Virus record (IMG/VR): IMGVR_UViG_3300006805_000175
Location: 1-22,771 of that record
Reading direction: 5' to 3' (one strand)
DNA from: a virus
Length of the DNA: 22,771 nt
A program made the translations under genes and the position numbers. Positions 9,045 to 16,026 of the stretch are shown here, one piece after another (position 1 is the first letter of the stretch; the number at the start of each line of letters is the position of its first letter). The notes below the pieces were generated by a model. The model had not been told where the DNA came from, did no database searches, and worked only from the letters and a program-made list of their open reading frames with translations.

Positions 9045-10145
9045 CTAAGTAATTGCTACATTATTGATATTTGATTGCAGTGCTGCGAGGTTCATCATAG
9101 CTGGGATTTCATTATTAGCCTGATAGCCGCCAACCTGAGTCTGGTTTGTAAGTGTTGAAACAGTAGTGACGCCACCACCAACAATAGTAACACGCAGGTC
9201 AGAAGCAACACCACGAGCGGTTGCAATTCCCTGGATTACTTGCTGTATCTCTTCCAAAATATCAGTCTGAGTTTCCAACTCAAGCTCTGTTGCTCCACCA
9301 GCGACTGAAACTGGAACAGGTGTGGCTCGAAGTTGTGCATCCGTAAGACCACCTGTAGAGCCTCCACTACCTCCACCGCCTTTTATTGTAACTGGGATAG
9401 AGCCATCGGCTTCAGTTGCCACCTGTACGGAAAAACCTGTGCTTGGGTCTTTATATGGGAAAGCGCCACCGCCCCCACCACCGCCAATAGGCTTATCTTT
9501 AATCTTTGTAAGTAGCTCGTTTGATTTCTCAAGTAAGCCCTCAACAGTTGATAAATCAGTAGGCAGCTGTTCGGGAATCTCGAACGACTGAAACGCACCA
9601 AGAATATCAAGCAGTGGCTTCTTTATCTCTGTCAGGTCAACTTTTTCAACATTTACCTGTGCTTTTGGCACTTTGACATCTACTTTTGGTGCTTCAACTA
9701 CCAAATCAAGACTTTGGATAGCTTTGAGAACGGCATCTAGCTTTTGGTTTGTTTCAGCAAAATCCACTTCTTTTGGCTCAGGCAAATCCTGATGTTCTTT
9801 TGGTATTTGTTCTAATTGTGCCTCAACCGCCCTCAAAGCCTCAACAACAGGAGTAAAATCTACATCCTTACTTGCAACCAGTTTTTCAAGTTTTCCAACA
9901 GCTACAACAACCTTATCAACATCAGGGGTAGATACAGACTTTAATTGATTTACTACCTCTGTTTTTGTCGTATGACCAGATAAAAAACCAATTAAAGCCT
10001 GCGTAAGTGTCGTATCATTCTGCTTAATTGACTGCAATAAAGAAATAATATCTTGGTGATTTTTGGTTTGGCGGTCTAATTCAGCCTGTTTTTCAAGGCG
10101 TTGTGCTGTTTCCTGTTGTATTTTTCGTAGATTGTCTGATGCCAT
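9045..10145 (-). CDS. Coiled-coil, glycine-rich virion protein
   Basis: The frame is open from an ATG at 10187, but the first 14 codons from there run through a terminator hairpin. The more likely start is the ATG at 10145 (MASDNLRKIQQETAQRLEKQ), giving 366 residues. Residues 1-125 form a helical coiled coil. The middle (about 130-185) has Val/Lys/Pro repeats such as APKVDVKVPKAQVNVEKVDL. A seven-glycine run and GGGGSGGSTGG linkers (about 227-275) separate small beta segments, followed by GLTDAQLRATPVPVSV, a motif frequent in phage virion proteins of unknown function. The last 100 residues end in a helix and beta stretch. No Shine-Dalgarno precedes 10145; a TATAAT lies 7 nt upstream instead. 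A neck, head-fibre or tail-associated structural role is inferred. Confidence 0.68.
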   Translation of the reverse strand: MASDNLRKIQQETAQRLEKQAELDRQTKNHQDIISLLQSIKQNDTTLTQALIGFLSGHTTKTEVVNQLKSVSTPDVDKVVVAVGKLEKLVASKDVDFTPVVEALRAVEAQLEQIPKEHQDLPEPKEVDFAETNQKLDAVLKAIQSLDLVVEAPKVDVKVPKAQVNVEKVDLTEIKKPLLDILGAFQSFEIPEQLPTDLSTVEGLLEKSNELLTKIKDKPIGGGGGGGAFPYKDPSTGFSVQVATEADGSIPVTIKGGGGSGGSTGGLTDAQLRATPVPVSVAGGATELELETQTDILEEIQQVIQGIATARGVASDLRVTIVGGGVTTVSTLTNQTQVGGYQANNEIPAMMNLAALQSNINNVAIT

Positions 10146-10152
10146 ATAACAT

Positions 10153-10158
10153 ATTATA
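10153..10158 (-). promoter_or_regulatory. -10 element 7 nt before the coiled-coil virion gene
   Basis: TATAAT on the minus strand (10158-10153) follows the terminator and lies 7 nt before the ATG at 10145. Only weak -35 candidates exist, but TTACGCTA, related to the repeats near 19084-19742, abuts it. It would restart transcription with almost no leader. Confidence 0.4.
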
Positions 10159-10170
10159 GCGTAAAACCAT

Positions 10171-10201
10171 AAGAAAAACTCCCCCATAGTAGGAGGAGTT
10201 T
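10171..10201 (-). terminator. Intrinsic terminator after the decoration-like gene
   Basis: On the minus strand, AAACTCC (10201-10195) pairs with GGAGTTT (10182-10176), with two further GC pairs inside after a mismatch and a 6-nt loop. It is followed by TTTTTCTT. It stands 20 bp after the stop of the decoration-like gene, so it would end or attenuate the capsid transcript. Confidence 0.72.
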
Positions 10202-10220
10202 CTCAGAGCGGTCAGCCCGA

Positions 10221-10628
10221 CTAAGGGATACGGACGATACCACCAGTATTCTGCATGGCGATTCCATCGACATTCCAGTTACCAGTAGCACCAGACAATT
10301 TCACATAGTCGCCAGGTACTGCAAGAGCTTTCACGAATGATAGACCCTTGCCAGCAGCAGGAGTGAAACCTGCACCAGAAACAGTATCTGTACCGTTAGG
10401 GACAACAGTGAACCCAACTCGCTTGGCGGAAACTGCACCTGGGGTAGAGCCTACCATAAGACCCTTGTGGCGGATAGTAAATGTCAGACCAGCGGCAGCC
10501 GCAGGGAGTGTAAGAGCAACACCATCAGTAGTTACATCTTGCACAACACCTTGGTCAGCAACGGCAAGCGTTGCGTTCGTGGCACGAGTAGTAGCTGGCA
10601 TGTCAGCATGTTTGTTAAAATCAGACAT
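10221..10628 (-). CDS. Probable capsid decoration/stabilisation protein
   Basis: The product has 135 residues and is rich in Ala, Gly, Thr and Val, with no cysteine. It reads as a beta-rich domain: VVQDVTTDGVALTLPAAAAGLTFTIRHKG, a middle with AVSAKRVGFTVVPNGTDTVSG, and an end with DYVKLSGATGNWNVDGIAMQNTG. Small beta proteins encoded right after the major capsid gene commonly cement the HK97-type shell. Its ribosome-binding region, AGAGAAAGGTAATAAATAAC, lies inside the last codons of the preceding gene and is nearly identical to that of the major capsid gene, which suggests matched, high expression. An intrinsic terminator follows its stop. The role is inferred from size, composition and position. 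Confidence 0.62.
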   Translation of the reverse strand: MSDFNKHADMPATTRATNATLAVADQGVVQDVTTDGVALTLPAAAAGLTFTIRHKGLMVGSTPGAVSAKRVGFTVVPNGTDTVSGAGFTPAAGKGLSFVKALAVPGDYVKLSGATGNWNVDGIAMQNTGGIVRIP

Positions 10629-10630
10629 AG

Positions 10631-11143
10631 TTATTTATTACCTTTCTCTTCAGCAGCTTTCTTGGCTGCATCGGCTTTAGCTTTTTCTTCAGCAGCTTTT
10701 TTGTCAGCTTCAGCTTTTTCGGCAGCAGCTTTTGCATCTGCTTCCTCTTTAGCCTTAGCTTCGGCTTCTGCCTTAGCCTGCTCTTCAGCAGCTTTCTTGG
10801 CTGCATCGTCCTCACCAGAAGTTTTATCGGCTTCTAGTTCAGCCACCTTACGGCGGAGCGATTCAAGCTCAAGCTTGTCAACGGTGCTTTGCAGCTCGCT
10901 GGCTTGAGTAACAGTTGCATCTGTTCGTGCTGTTTCAACGATAGTTTTGATTTCGTCAGCCTTTGCAGGTCGAACAAATTCAAATCCTAGTCTAACAAAT
11001 GCTTCTGCTTGTGCGTTTCCAGTAAGTGGGTCGTACAGAGTTATTGCCTCTGTGCCATTTGGGTGGCGATACAGACCTGCTTCAACAACCATCGTTGATG
11101 TTTCTTGAGCAATTTCACTTCGGTTTACTTCTACTTTACCCAT
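10631..11143 (-). CDS. Capsid-associated protein with Lys/Ala/Glu-rich coiled coil
   Basis: The product has 170 residues in two parts. The N-terminal 60 residues form a small globular domain (MVVEAGLYRHPNGTEAITLYDPLTG ... AEAFVRLGFEFVRPAKADE). From about residue 85 onward it is a long charged helix, with units such as DAAKKAAEEQ, KAEAEAKAKEE and DAAKKAAEEK up to the C-terminus. The helix is encoded partly by a 28-bp exact direct repeat. The gene starts after AAGGAGG and lies between the major capsid gene and the decoration-like gene, ending 2 bp before the latter. Short N-terminal domains with GLYRHPNG..A and VRLGFEFV patterns occur in small proteins encoded next to phage capsid genes, but I cannot assign a specific function. 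Confidence 0.68.
   Translation of the reverse strand: MGKVEVNRSEIAQETSTMVVEAGLYRHPNGTEAITLYDPLTGNAQAEAFVRLGFEFVRPAKADEIKTIVETARTDATVTQASELQSTVDKLELESLRRKVAELEADKTSGEDDAAKKAAEEQAKAEAEAKAKEEADAKAAAEKAEADKKAAEEKAKADAAKKAAEEKGNK
10646..10808. repeat. 28-bp exact direct repeat inside the coiled-coil gene
   Basis: The sequences at 10646-10673 and 10781-10808 are identical over 28 bp, 135 bp apart (both begin CTCTTCAGCAGC). They encode the DAAKKAAEE unit of the charged helix. Recombination or slippage between them could shorten the helix without breaking the frame. Confidence 0.8.
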
Positions 11144-11163
11144 ATTTCAGTCCTCCTTAAAGA

Positions 11164-12000
11164 CTAGGCGATTTTGCGAAGACGAATCGCAACACCCTTA
11201 TTTTGTGGAATGAATGCATCGTAGTAACGGCGACCCATGGCAACCATACCGTCAATACCAAAGGCGAAACCATCACCGGTTCGGATGCTGTTGAACTTAG
11301 TAGGTGCTACAAGCACTTTTTTGCTCACCAACATGAAACCAAAGTTAGCGATGAAGTAGCTGGCAGGACAGACAACGATGGTCATGCCCATAACAGTACC
11401 AATCACACCAGTTGCACGGTCAGCGTGTGTACGGTCACAAGCTGTCTTAAATTCTGGGTCACGCCACAGATAGCTTTCGGCAGTTGGCTCGATGTACACA
11501 ACGATGTCATCAAGGCTAACCTTAGCGTTAATAAGAGCGGCTCGCTCGGCAAGAATACCCTGGAAGATATTCGTGTTTGAAAGAGCAGAAGTCGTTACCT
11601 GGCTGTTTGCAACAGCATAGCTGGTAAGAATACTCAATCGGTAAATATCAGTCGTTGGAATAGATACTTCACGGACTTGGCGTTTAACAGCCTCATCAAT
11701 CGCTGGGACCATTTTGCTATCTTCACGGTTTCCACGGTCAATAGAAATGGCAAACGATTTGTCCTGAGTAAGAACAAAGGTCTGAGTACCGTTACCAAGT
11801 TCGATAAGCTGACCATAGCGCATCGTACCAGTACGAACATAGTTGTTTTCAGCAACTACATCCATGTTGTAGATGGTTACAGCGTTATTGCCGTTTGAGA
11901 ACTCAAGCTCAACACCATTGTTGATGATAGAGTTCGTTTTTGATTCAAGATAAAACCGTTCATCAATTTTATCAAGAACATCAGTTGCATAGTTTTGCAT
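11164..12000 (-). CDS. Major capsid protein, HK97 fold
   Basis: The product has 278 residues. The C-terminal third carries the pattern of a large HK97-fold capsid family: GMTIVVCPASYFIANFGFMLVSKKVLVAPTKF, then a loop, then GDGFAFGIDGMVAMGRRYYDAFIPQNKGVAIRL. The N-terminal region holds a likely extended arm (YATDVLDKIDERFYLESKTN) and a beta segment (VTIYNMDVVAENNY). The middle is a helical region (AIDEAVKRQVREVSIPTTDIYRL...YAVANSQVTTSALSNTNIFQGILAERAALI), as in the P domain. It is encoded directly after the scaffold gene, as expected, and carries the ribosome-binding cassette AGAGAAAGGTAACAAACA. No N-terminal protease-cleaved delta domain is evident; scaffolding is provided by the upstream gene instead. 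Confidence 0.88.
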   Translation of the reverse strand: MQNYATDVLDKIDERFYLESKTNSIINNGVELEFSNGNNAVTIYNMDVVAENNYVRTGTMRYGQLIELGNGTQTFVLTQDKSFAISIDRGNREDSKMVPAIDEAVKRQVREVSIPTTDIYRLSILTSYAVANSQVTTSALSNTNIFQGILAERAALINAKVSLDDIVVYIEPTAESYLWRDPEFKTACDRTHADRATGVIGTVMGMTIVVCPASYFIANFGFMLVSKKVLVAPTKFNSIRTGDGFAFGIDGMVAMGRRYYDAFIPQNKGVAIRLRKIA

Positions 12001-12028
12001 ATTGTTTGTTACCTTTCTCTAAGGGTTA

Positions 12029-12868
12029 TTAGTCCCATTTCGAGAAACGCTCTAATCGCTGTTGCTCAGGAGTTTTTGCACCAGAGGTAGGTGATTTTGC
12101 GCCTCGTCCTGGGGAATTGGCTTGACTTTCCTTTGCAATTCTCTCACCCTCTTTTTTAGCCGCTTCATCTGCGATGACACTAGCATTACCGCTGGCTATT
12201 CGAGCCTTAGCAATTTCTAGTAGGTCAGGCAATGATTCTGGACTGCTCCAAACATCAAAGGCACGCTGCTTCGCTTCTGGGCTAGTAGCCGCCGCTACTT
12301 TTTCCCTAAAGATTTCCACAATTACCTTGCCCTCGGCTTCGGTCACTTTATTCGATTGATAAAATTCAGACTGTAATCTGGTGACTTCTCTGGCATTGTC
12401 ACGCTCTTCTAGTTCACGGACTTTTCTCTCCAAAGGGTCTACGTCTTCATCGTCATCAGAAGATTTTTCAGGCTTTGAGTTCTTTATTTCGTCTGCTAAT
12501 TCTTTCGTTTTAGCAGCTTCAGCTTCGGCTTGACGAGCCTTGGTAAACTCACGTTGCTCATTACGAGTTTCCTGATAAGCTTTGCGTTGCTCATCAGTGG
12601 TTGGCTTTACACCAAAACGCTTTTCCGCCCAATCGTCAATATCTTCATCGAGTTTGACTGAGGTAGGAGTGTCTTCCGTATTAGTATCTGTGGTTGTTGT
12701 TGACTTGTCGCCATCAGCCGCAGAATCGGTTGACTTTGATGCGTCCAGGTTGTTGTCAGTGTTGACAGGCTGGGTATCTGTCCCTGTTGTAGTTGGGGTC
12801 TGCTCGGTTGTAGCACCAGCCGTGCTGTCGGCAGAGTTGTCCGCAGGGGTAGTAGATGTTGGGGGCAT
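12029..12868 (-). CDS. Capsid scaffolding protein
   Basis: The product has 279 residues and is acidic and helical. Residues 1-75 are disordered Thr/Ser/Asp/Ala-rich sequence. A short motif, DEDIDDWAEKRFGVKP (about 74-89), leads into long charged helices (DEQRKAYQETRNEQREFTKARQAEAEAAKTKELADEIKN, then ERKVRELEERDNAREVTRLQSEFYQ). The C-terminus is basic and ends QQRLERFSKWD, a small helix of the kind that contacts coat protein in phage scaffolds. It stands just upstream of the major capsid gene, 28 bp away. A recognisable promoter precedes it (12927-12955), and AGGAGAAATAAG precedes the ATG. Composition, ending and position make the call strong although sequence identity to a named family cannot be shown here. 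Confidence 0.8.
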   Translation of the reverse strand: MPPTSTTPADNSADSTAGATTEQTPTTTGTDTQPVNTDNNLDASKSTDSAADGDKSTTTTDTNTEDTPTSVKLDEDIDDWAEKRFGVKPTTDEQRKAYQETRNEQREFTKARQAEAEAAKTKELADEIKNSKPEKSSDDDEDVDPLERKVRELEERDNAREVTRLQSEFYQSNKVTEAEGKVIVEIFREKVAAATSPEAKQRAFDVWSSPESLPDLLEIAKARIASGNASVIADEAAKKEGERIAKESQANSPGRGAKSPTSGAKTPEQQRLERFSKWD

Positions 12869-12926
12869 CTTATTTCTCCTTATGATTTATTGAAAATTGC
12901 TAACCACCATAGATGGTTATGTTTCA

Positions 12927-12955
12927 ATAATACAACATAGAGAAAGACGTTGCAA
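12927..12955 (-). promoter_or_regulatory. Leftward promoter for scaffold and capsid genes
   Basis: On the minus strand, TTGCAA (12955-12950) is separated by exactly 17 nt from TATTAT (12932-12927), predicting a start near 12920. The new transcript would begin with a hairpin AACCA/TGGTT (12918-12914 and 12906-12902) before the AGGAG site of the scaffold gene. The -35 directly follows the stop codon of the preceding gene, and an 87-bp gap is unusual in this tightly packed block. Confidence 0.5.
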
Positions 12956-13414
12956 CTACGCTTCAGCTTTGTCTGACTCTTCGCCATCAACAACAGTTTC
13001 AGGTTTTTTAGCCTGAATTGGTGTGATAATTTCTTCAGAAGCAATCATTTGACGCTGGATATAGTTCATGATTTCTTCAATACCAGCAGCTTTATCGAGG
13101 TGAGAAACACGCTGTTCCTGTGTAAAAAACACATTTTTTATCTCTTCAGTACCATCTTCGAGCTTGAAACCAGTTTTTTGTGCGCCAACACCGTCTTTGG
13201 CAATTTTTAGGTGATAGTCCATAAAAGACTGACACTTATTGAGCATATCAGCTAGTAAATCATTACTAGAAGCGCTCTGGTACAGTGCTTTTACCTTGCG
13301 AGCTTCATTGGTACGCTCTCTAACAGCACGTTGATGTGCTTCCATACGCTTACGCTTATCTTGGATTCGTTTAGCGATGTTTCCCTCGCCCTCTTGTACT
13401 GGTTCAGTTTTCAT
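12956..13414 (-). CDS. Unrecognised helical protein between portal and scaffold genes
   Basis: The product has 152 residues. It is helical and basic at the N-terminus (AKRIQDKRKRMEAHQRAVRERTNEARKVKALYQ, about 14-47). A middle helix, LLADMLNKCQSFMDYHLKIAKDG (about 53-75), precedes a segment VGAQKTGFKLEDGTEEIKNVFFTQEQRVSHLDKAAGIEEIMNYIQRQM (about 76-123). The C-terminus is acidic and low-complexity. The start has AAGGAGCAAATC before the ATG. It sits at a place where phages often carry head-completion or capsid-assembly accessory genes, but no family was recognised and no catalytic or metal-binding pattern is visible. Its stop is directly followed by the -35 of the scaffold promoter. Confidence 0.65.
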   Translation of the reverse strand: MKTEPVQEGEGNIAKRIQDKRKRMEAHQRAVRERTNEARKVKALYQSASSNDLLADMLNKCQSFMDYHLKIAKDGVGAQKTGFKLEDGTEEIKNVFFTQEQRVSHLDKAAGIEEIMNYIQRQMIASEEIITPIQAKKPETVVDGEESDKAEA

Positions 13415-13424
13415 GATTTGCTCC

Positions 13425-13910
13425 TTACTGCTTATTTAAATATTCTATAGCTTTACCCAATAATTGTACATCATCACGAAAATATCCAAGACCACGGTTA
13501 CAAGCATTACAAAGTATACCCCGAACTTTACCAGTAGTATGATCGTGGTCAACATGGAAATTGGTAGTTTTACCATTTTTAATCAACTCCTCACCACTAC
13601 TAGTAATATTTGTAAGACCGCATATTTTACATACACCACCCTGTGCTTCTAACATCTCATAATACTGGTCCACCGTAAGCCCATATAATTTTCTAAGTTC
13701 ATAAGCCCAACCTACCCTACGAAACTTCTCTGGGTTCCTATCACGCCAACCATCTAGATATTCTCTACAACACTGTTTGCAACGAGCCTGTTTACCATTC
13801 ACACCATTAGCGTTTCCGTTGTAACACTCCCATGGCTTAAATATTAAACATTTTGTGCATACCCTGCCTAATGCATCAATCTTTGTTTTGGTAGGTGTCT
13901 TATGAGCCAT
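13425..13910 (-). CDS. Endonuclease VII / HNH-family nuclease
   Basis: The product has 161 residues. The C-terminal domain fits the recombination endonuclease VII family: YGLTVDQYYEMLEAQGGVCKICG, then HVDHDHTTGKVRGILCNACNRGLG, with zinc cysteines C94/C97 and C134/C137 and the catalytic HVDHDH at 119-124. The N-terminal half has a second set of cysteines (C18/C21 and C44/C47) that could bind another zinc and contact DNA. The gene interrupts the portal-scaffold stretch, as free-standing homing-type HNH genes often do; a role in resolving DNA branches during packaging is an alternative. It lacks a Shine-Dalgarno. Its ATG follows a 13-bp perfect inverted repeat that contains promoter-like hexamers. 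A preference for TTA/ATA-type codons may hint at separate origin. Confidence 0.85.
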   Translation of the reverse strand: MAHKTPTKTKIDALGRVCTKCLIFKPWECYNGNANGVNGKQARCKQCCREYLDGWRDRNPEKFRRVGWAYELRKLYGLTVDQYYEMLEAQGGVCKICGLTNITSSGEELIKNGKTTNFHVDHDHTTGKVRGILCNACNRGLGYFRDDVQLLGKAIEYLNKQ

Positions 13911-13942
13911 ATAAACTATAATATATTACTATTATAGTTTAT
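13911..13942. repeat. 13-bp perfect inverted repeat at the portal/HNH junction
   Basis: ATAAACTATAATA (13911-13923) and TATTATAGTTTAT (13930-13942) are exact reverse complements around a 6-nt loop TATTAC. The portal stop codon lies in the right arm and the HNH start follows the left arm directly. It has no T-run, so a classical terminator is unlikely. Confidence 0.7.
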
Positions 13943-13946
13943 GCAA
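13918..13946 (-). promoter_or_regulatory. Leftward promoter for the endonuclease VII-like gene
   Basis: On the minus strand, TTGCAT (13946-13941) is spaced 17 nt from TATTAT (13923-13918), which is 7 nt before the ATG at 13910. The predicted start would leave essentially no leader. It lies within the 13-bp inverted repeat; AT-rich sequence raises the chance of a random match. Confidence 0.4.
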
Positions 13947-16026
13947 CCATTCCAGCTGGGGCTTGTGCTGGTGTTGGTTGTGGTGGTACAGCACCACTGC
14001 CATCTTGTGGTTGATTCATCATTGCATCTATTCCTGGCAGTGGTTTACCATTATTATCTGTTGCAGGATACATTATATCTGCTCCTCTACCAGCCAAATC
14101 CATTAAGTCGATTTGAGCTTTAGCCTCATGGATAGGATCTGGCTGATAACCAGCTTTAACTTCCATCTGCATTTTTGTGAATTCGCTCGCATCCTTGTAA
14201 TTTATGACGGCAACATCTTTAATATCTTCCTTTGGAGGAGTAGGTGGAGCGAGTAGTTTATTAAATGCATCATCAGTGAGGCTTGGGTCAATCTTCTGGA
14301 GCATCCAGCGCTTGATTTCAACTGGGTTAAAGATTCCATGTGGGTCGTCAGAAAGGATTTCATATATTTGGTTATCTTTCTGACCAACTTCCATCTGCTT
14401 TTGCTTGATAGTAGTATCGAGCTGTGCATGGATTTCCCATTCGCCATCAGCTTCCCATGGGTCGAAGTCTTTGAAGAATACGCCATTTTTACCAACAATA
14501 CGCATAGCAGTCTTCTTAGTGACAAAAATCTGCACCAATTTGAATATGACGCTTGCGAGTTGAGCATATCCCTCATTTTCGAGGTTAGAAACTTTCGTTG
14601 AAAAGCGCATTTGAGCCTGTTGCATTTGTGTAGAGATTTCAGTAGCAGTTGTACGGCTATTCGCAATAGAACCACCCTGTACTGCCTCATCAGCAGCCGT
14701 AGAACGGCGCATACGCTGCATAATGCGCTCTTGCTTGTTGTCCAAGTCGCCAGAAAGCTGTGGTCGCTCTAGCGCACCCATTGCATTGTGAGGAATTGGA
14801 TAGACCGCACCAGGGATAGTTTCAATTTCAGCCGCCAAATCAGCAAACTGAGGGTCAATCCAGTACATCGGTGTATTTTGATAGGCATTATTATCAACCT
14901 GCATTGCCTCATAGTCATTGAGAAGCTCCGCATCATAGATAAGCAGTGCCATTTCACCCTCAGCATAGAACTGTGAGCTGTCGATATAGTCACGAAGCAC
15001 TGCAAACGGCAAAAATGGCTCAATTTCTTTGAGTTTTTGTTCAACTTCGATAGTTTCACCCTCTGGACCGTCAACTTCAGCTAGGCGAGTCATTTCATCA
15101 CGCTGACACCATGTTTTTTCGTTGTAGATGAACTCTTTGCGGTTGCCAATTTCGTAAATACGACCAGTAGGCAAGTGGTGGAGCTTAATAATGAATACCT
15201 GGTCTTTAGCGGCATCATCACCAAGAGTAGAACCAGCAAACATATCCTTGAACTCTTTGTCCATACCCTTGTTATCAGCGTCATCAGACTTGCCACCGTC
15301 TTTTGGTCCAATCTTTTCAAGATTGTTGTAGCGGTCAACCCACTTTTTCTCTTCAGCATTGTAGATTTTTTGGCGTTTTAGGTATTCTTTGTTCTGCAAA
15401 TAGACATAACCAGCATATTCAGCTGGGTTAAGCGTATTTACTAAGCCAGTCGAGGTTGGGTCAACAAAGAAATCACGAACTGGAATGTTGAAGATAAATG
15501 GTTTTCCATTGCGCCACTCTGCACCAAGAACAGCTGTGCCGTAAAGCAACATTTCACGCACCCACTCTTGGTTCTTCAAGCCCATTTGGTTATCAACCAT
15601 GAAATAGTCAAGCATTTCATTCATAACTTCTGTGTCATGAACCTGCTCTTCATTGGTTGGCAAGAAATGGAATCGAGGATTGCCAGAAGCGATATTGCTC
15701 ACCAAAGTTTCAATAATTGTATGTGCTTCACGAATAACAGGGTCAGAAACACCCTCATAATTGCGGATAACTCGTTGACCCTTGTAGACACGGAAATAAT
15801 TGTCCCAATTTGAGCGATGACCACTATCAACATACTTTTTAGCATCATCATACAGCTTCAACGCCTCTTTGAGCGTCAGCTGTCCTGTTTCCTCAGCCTC
15901 GTCTGTGAACTTTTCGTGCTGCTCGTCTTCGGGCGATGACTTCGCTGTGTCGGGTGTTGCGAGTTTTGCCGATGGTAATGTCGGAGAAGTCGGAGGGGTT
16001 ATTGCTGCTTGTGCTTCTGGTGGCAT
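13939..16026 (-). CDS. Portal protein (P22-like)
   Basis: The product has 695 residues, in the range of P22-type portals (about 700). The first 50 residues are disordered and Pro/Ser/Thr/Glu-rich. The body begins with a helix (LKEALKLYDDAKKYVDSGHRSNWDNYFRVYKGQR), then VSDPVIREAHTIIETLVSNIASGNPRFHFLPTN and EWVREMLLYGTAVLGAEWRNGKPFIFNIPVRDFFVDP, a hallmark portal arrangement. Later come a helix region with IANSRTTATEISTQMQQAQMRFSTKVSNLE, probably the long stem or barrel part, and a Pro/Gln-rich tail. The start at 16026 has AAGAGAAATACAA before the ATG, the same cassette as other virion genes, so I keep it although it makes the gene overlap the large terminase by 134 bp. Confidence 0.88.
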   Translation of the reverse strand: MPPEAQAAITPPTSPTLPSAKLATPDTAKSSPEDEQHEKFTDEAEETGQLTLKEALKLYDDAKKYVDSGHRSNWDNYFRVYKGQRVIRNYEGVSDPVIREAHTIIETLVSNIASGNPRFHFLPTNEEQVHDTEVMNEMLDYFMVDNQMGLKNQEWVREMLLYGTAVLGAEWRNGKPFIFNIPVRDFFVDPTSTGLVNTLNPAEYAGYVYLQNKEYLKRQKIYNAEEKKWVDRYNNLEKIGPKDGGKSDDADNKGMDKEFKDMFAGSTLGDDAAKDQVFIIKLHHLPTGRIYEIGNRKEFIYNEKTWCQRDEMTRLAEVDGPEGETIEVEQKLKEIEPFLPFAVLRDYIDSSQFYAEGEMALLIYDAELLNDYEAMQVDNNAYQNTPMYWIDPQFADLAAEIETIPGAVYPIPHNAMGALERPQLSGDLDNKQERIMQRMRRSTAADEAVQGGSIANSRTTATEISTQMQQAQMRFSTKVSNLENEGYAQLASVIFKLVQIFVTKKTAMRIVGKNGVFFKDFDPWEADGEWEIHAQLDTTIKQKQMEVGQKDNQIYEILSDDPHGIFNPVEIKRWMLQKIDPSLTDDAFNKLLAPPTPPKEDIKDVAVINYKDASEFTKMQMEVKAGYQPDPIHEAKAQIDLMDLAGRGADIMYPATDNNGKPLPGIDAMMNQPQDGSGAVPPQPTPAQAPAGMVA

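Noticed and set aside
10146-10187. Start at 10187 for the coiled-coil virion protein
   Set aside because: The added 14 residues (MGEFFLWFYAIICY) come from the terminator and -10 sequence; no Shine-Dalgarno precedes that ATG.
10348-10907. Ala/Ser-rich plus-strand frames
   Set aside because: They are antisense shadows of the decoration-like gene and the Lys/Ala/Glu-rich gene.
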